The position numbers were made by a program, and so were the translations under genes. A stretch of DNA of 64,000 bases from Ophiodon elongatus. Lineage: Eukaryota > Chordata > Actinopteri > Perciformes > Hexagrammidae. Shown here piece by piece: positions 60,796 to 64,000 of the stretch. Numbering within the stretch: position 1 is the stretch's first letter; the number at the start of each line of letters is the position of its first letter. The stretch covers positions 958,001-1,022,000 of the forward strand of contig JACSYO010000040.1 of assembly GCA_016806645.1 (NCBI GenBank). The letters run 5' to 3'. The notes beneath the pieces are model-generated. The model made no database searches. It was not told the DNA's origin and saw nothing but the letters and a program-made list of their open reading frames with translations.

Positions 60796-61423
60796 AATTT
60801 TACAGATTTACCAGCAGCGTAGGATTCTACATCGTGTTATTTATATTCTGCTCGATCGTATCCTACTATCTTTGCATTAAATCAACCTGATCTCAGGGGG
60901 GACCTCTTCCAGAGTGCCGGTGTGATCACGGTGTAAAACTCAGGGACTATTTAACCCCTCGCGACCTGCATATCTGCTCCAGTCACCACAACCTCGCCTC
61001 CCTCTCGGCTGTACGCTCCCCCTCATCAGCGCTTGTCAGACATAAACAAAGTTTGTGGCATTTAAAGAAGAAGCATCACGGAGTCACAAATCACCTCGCC
61101 AGCGTTTGACATTAATCAGTGAAGCAGTTTAATCACCTTTTGGAAGCTCAAATATACTCCTTGTCTAATCATAAAGCCCCTCCCCACAACAAAAAAAACT
61201 CTCTTGGTTGTAGAAATTCCTTTGAAAACCGTAACTCGGTTTAATCATCAGGCTCAGCCGTTGTTCCACTAATGACTAGCACAGTGTGTGTTTGACGCGG
61301 CGGCACCGGATCGGCAGCAGCTGACTGCACACGGAGCCCCGATGCCAGCGGTACTGACAGTGAATTCTAAGTAGGACACCGCGGCTGTAAGAACAAGCTC
61401 CTGAAAGCTAGTGGAGCTTTTTC
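60796..61423. other. Gene-free stretch
   Basis: No recognisable gene or repeat. Confidence 0.45.
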
Positions 61424-61465
61424 TGTGTGTGTGTGTGCGTGTGTGTGTGTGTGTGTGCGTGTGTG
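61424..61465 (+). repeat. (GT)n with GC interruptions
   Basis: About 20 GT units with two GCGT interruptions. A (CA)n tract of opposite strand bias starts 120 bp later. Confidence 0.95.
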
Positions 61466-61583
61466 GTTTAACTTCTTCTACCAGCTCAAAGCGGGGATGA
61501 AGTGAGGGCAAGCAATGAATCACAATCCACAATTTGTCCTTCACCTAATTTCTCACCACCACTGAGGTGATTTAACCTGTTGC

Positions 61584-61602
61584 GCACACACACACACACA
61601 CA

Positions 61603-61681
<79 letters not shown>
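61584..61681 (+). repeat. (CA)n microsatellite with CACG block
   Basis: About 98 bp of CA repeats including a block of five CGCA units. Confidence 0.97.
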
Positions 61682-63727
61682 CCCCTCAAGGAAAAGGTGT
61701 GCGTGCTGCATTTTTCTGCTGCAGGTTTCTCTATAAGTAAAGGTTACTAAAGAAAACATCTATAGGCGTCTAGCAAAGTGGATATTTTTGCTTAAACTTT
61801 TATATATTTAGAGTTATTGGGGCGGAGTCAGAAATGTTAGCAATTAATATACATTATTCAAGCTGATTTAAGGCCTTAATCGTAAGTGTCCACTATGAGT
61901 GGCACACATTTGAGCATTCTAAGCCTGGTGATTTGATGTTTTCTTCCCAAAATGCACCTGCAATGTAAAGTTGTTATGTACACAGTCTTGTATCTTCAAC
62001 CTTTTATCAAAGAATCCGATTTTTTCTTTCATGTACTGAGGATTGAGCGGTTCTGCTACGACTGTGAATAACATGACATTGAAGTGACATGTGGAGGAAT
62101 TTTACATCAACGAGGCTCCAGAAAGCTCCTCCGTAGTGAGGCTCTACGCTTTGATTCATCACGCTGTATTCTGATTGGTTGGTTTGTAGACGTGGGAGCG
62201 TAGCAACAGTCACATTGAGGGAATTTGGTAAATCTATGACATTGTCAACATTTCCCACCAAATTGCTGCGTATATTCGGAAAACCCCATTAAAACAGGTT
62301 CTATTTTGTTTCTGGTGTGTCACGTTCCACAGAAGACAGGGTTAGTAAACAGTATAAAATATTACCATGGTTACTATCCGTTCTTTATCTTACCGATAAA
62401 TACTATTGCAGAGTAATTTCTCCCGGGAATGAAAGTCACCGTTACCACTGGAGACAGAAGCCTGATGTCAGCGGGGGTAAGTGGGTATTTCGTCCAGTGG
62501 AATGAGGGCTTTAGAGTCTTTAAAGCTCTATGTCTCACAATATTAAAACATTAATAATAGATTTCAACACATTTCTCAAGATAAACTTTTGACTGAAAAC
62601 GGCCCAAAAACACTCTTTACTTTGAAGTTAAAGGTCACTAAAAGGCAGAGTGTGTGTGACCTTTAAGTTCAACGTGAAGTGTCTTTCTTTGGTTAAAGAA
62701 AACAGACTAACTTTACCATGATGCATGTTTTGTTCTTGAAGCAAATCAAAAATTAACGCTGTTTTAATACAAATGAAAAGTCAACATAGTAGAGATTTTG
62801 GTGTAATTTATCCCAAATGAAAAAATGGAAGGATGAATTTTAACCACAATTTTTTTTTTTGTGCAGAATGAAACAACTGTTGCTAGATTTTGGGACAACA
62901 AACTCCATGTACCTATATATCTTTATACATATATATAATTATTATTTTATTTTTTTGTTCTCCTACTTTTTTTCTTGTTCTTGTTGTTTATTTTCAAAGC
63001 CAGAAAATCTCCATAGCCGGGGAAGATAATCTGTGAATCACAAATCAACATTTGGAGCATCTTCATATCCATATATTATGATGGTTTTATCAAATGAGGT
63101 GAAGAAGCTACTTTCCCCCTCGGCGATACGGCCGCTCTCCGTCCCGGGAGGCGCGGGCCGGTCTGGCCTGTGAGTATAAGTACGTACACGTAGAAAAAGA
63201 GTGTGGCTTTATCATAATTTCCCACATTTGCACTTCCTCTGGCTGAAGGCTCCGTCAGTCGGCAGCTGTCCCTTTCAGCCGCAGACATAATCATCCCCGG
63301 CAGAATTTGAGGCCTCAATCAAAGAGCGGCGTGCGCGACGTGCGCCGTCAGAGGAGCACTATACACGAGACAGATCTACATGAAACACCTGGGGACAGTC
63401 ATTACGGACCCCGCAGCCTATCAGACGCCCAATCCCAGAAATACCCCCGAGAGGAGGAAGAGGAGGAAGAGGAGGAGAGAGTCGTCCCGACGAGGCTCCG
63501 CTGAGGCTGCAGAAGCAGGAAGGAGGGACGCTGGCAGACGGGGATGATTGATGATTTCTGGATGGGTGTTGTTGTCAGATGTTGAATTTTTTGCGGGATG
63601 AGACAGCGTGTCCACTTTGTTCACAACTAAATAACATTTTTTACAAGGGAACTCCACATATTTCTCAAATAAAACTGTTTACATGTGTACATATGTGCAT
63701 CATGTGGAAGAAAAAGTAGCTTTTTGT
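61682..63727. other. Gene-free stretch
   Basis: A short GAG-type repeat (AGGAAGAGGAGGAAGAGGAG) lies at about 63452..63478. Short AT tracts lie at 62917..62938. No gene is recognised. Confidence 0.45.
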
Positions 63728-64000
63728 GGCCTTAAACCTGCATTCTTTCTCCTTTTGTTGCAAAAAGAAGTCAGATTGTATAGAAGTCAAAGCTTCATTA
63801 AAGCTGCATTCTCTCTCCTGACCACCAGGGGGCGACTCCTCTGGTTGTATAGAAGTCAAAGCTTCATGTGTTAAAGCTGCATTCTCTCTCCTGACCACCA
63901 GGGGGCGACTCCTCTGGTTGTATAGAAGTCTATAGAAAATGACTCTACTTCTCTCTTGATTTATTCCCTCAGTAAACATTGTAAACATGAGTTTATGTCT
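63728..64000 (+). repeat. CTCF-motif element, copy 4 (runs off the right edge)
   Basis: CCACCAGGGGGCG is at 63822..63834 and 63895..63907 (73 bp apart), followed by the same tail as at base 181 (GTCTATAGAAAATGACTCTA onward). It is cut by the end of the window, so its length is unknown. Confidence 0.95.

Overview
The window looks like nuclear DNA of a ray-finned (probably percomorph) teleost. It has short exons with GT/AG splice sites, long AT-rich introns, abundant (GT/CA)n microsatellites, and many decayed hAT, TTAA-flanked (piggyBac-type), Tc1 and LINE fragments of the kinds common in fish genomes. The species cannot be named from sequence alone.

I can support only one protein-coding gene. 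It is the 5' part of a shisa6-like gene (Shisa family, CKAMP-type AMPA-receptor auxiliary protein) on the minus strand. Exon 1 (14122..14684) carries the signal peptide, the cysteine-rich Shisa domain and the single transmembrane helix, inside a CpG-rich block. Exon 2 (9073..9230) and exon 3 (1874..1969) are short; I found them by splice-site phase and by their match to the SHISA6 cytoplasmic tail. All three join in frame (272 complete codons). The terminal coding exon(s), with the rest of the cytoplasmic tail and the PDZ-binding end, should lie left of base 1. A further in-phase 69-bp exon candidate (1404..1472) and an upstream non-coding exon ending in a perfect GTAAGT donor (15550) are possible but unproven.

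Layout: 1-0.72 kb, a repeat with two CTCF-like motifs; 1.4-14.7 kb, shisa6 exons and introns, with a LINE reverse-transcriptase relic (10.2 kb), a dispersed DNA element (12.4 kb) and a TTAA MITE (13.8-14.0 kb) in intron 1; 14.7-17 kb, the 5' flank with polypyrimidine and GGA tracts, a 78-bp (GT)n and a 26-copy minisatellite whose every unit contains a forkhead consensus; 17-64 kb, a stretch with no recognisable gene, made of apparently unique DNA (some of it resembling conserved non-coding elements) mixed with transposon relics, hairpins, G-rich tracts and microsatellites.

The most interesting non-genic signal is a dispersed element whose 73-bp tandem unit carries the core CTCF motif. Ten exact copies of the 13-mer occur at four loci, plus-oriented at 0.1, 44.2 and 63.8 kb and minus-oriented at 33.9 kb, so the first two loci converge around the shisa6 5' region. 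The same element carries YY1-like motifs. I see no evidence for a novel enzymatic or defence system; the candidates are regulatory or structural and are stated as inference.
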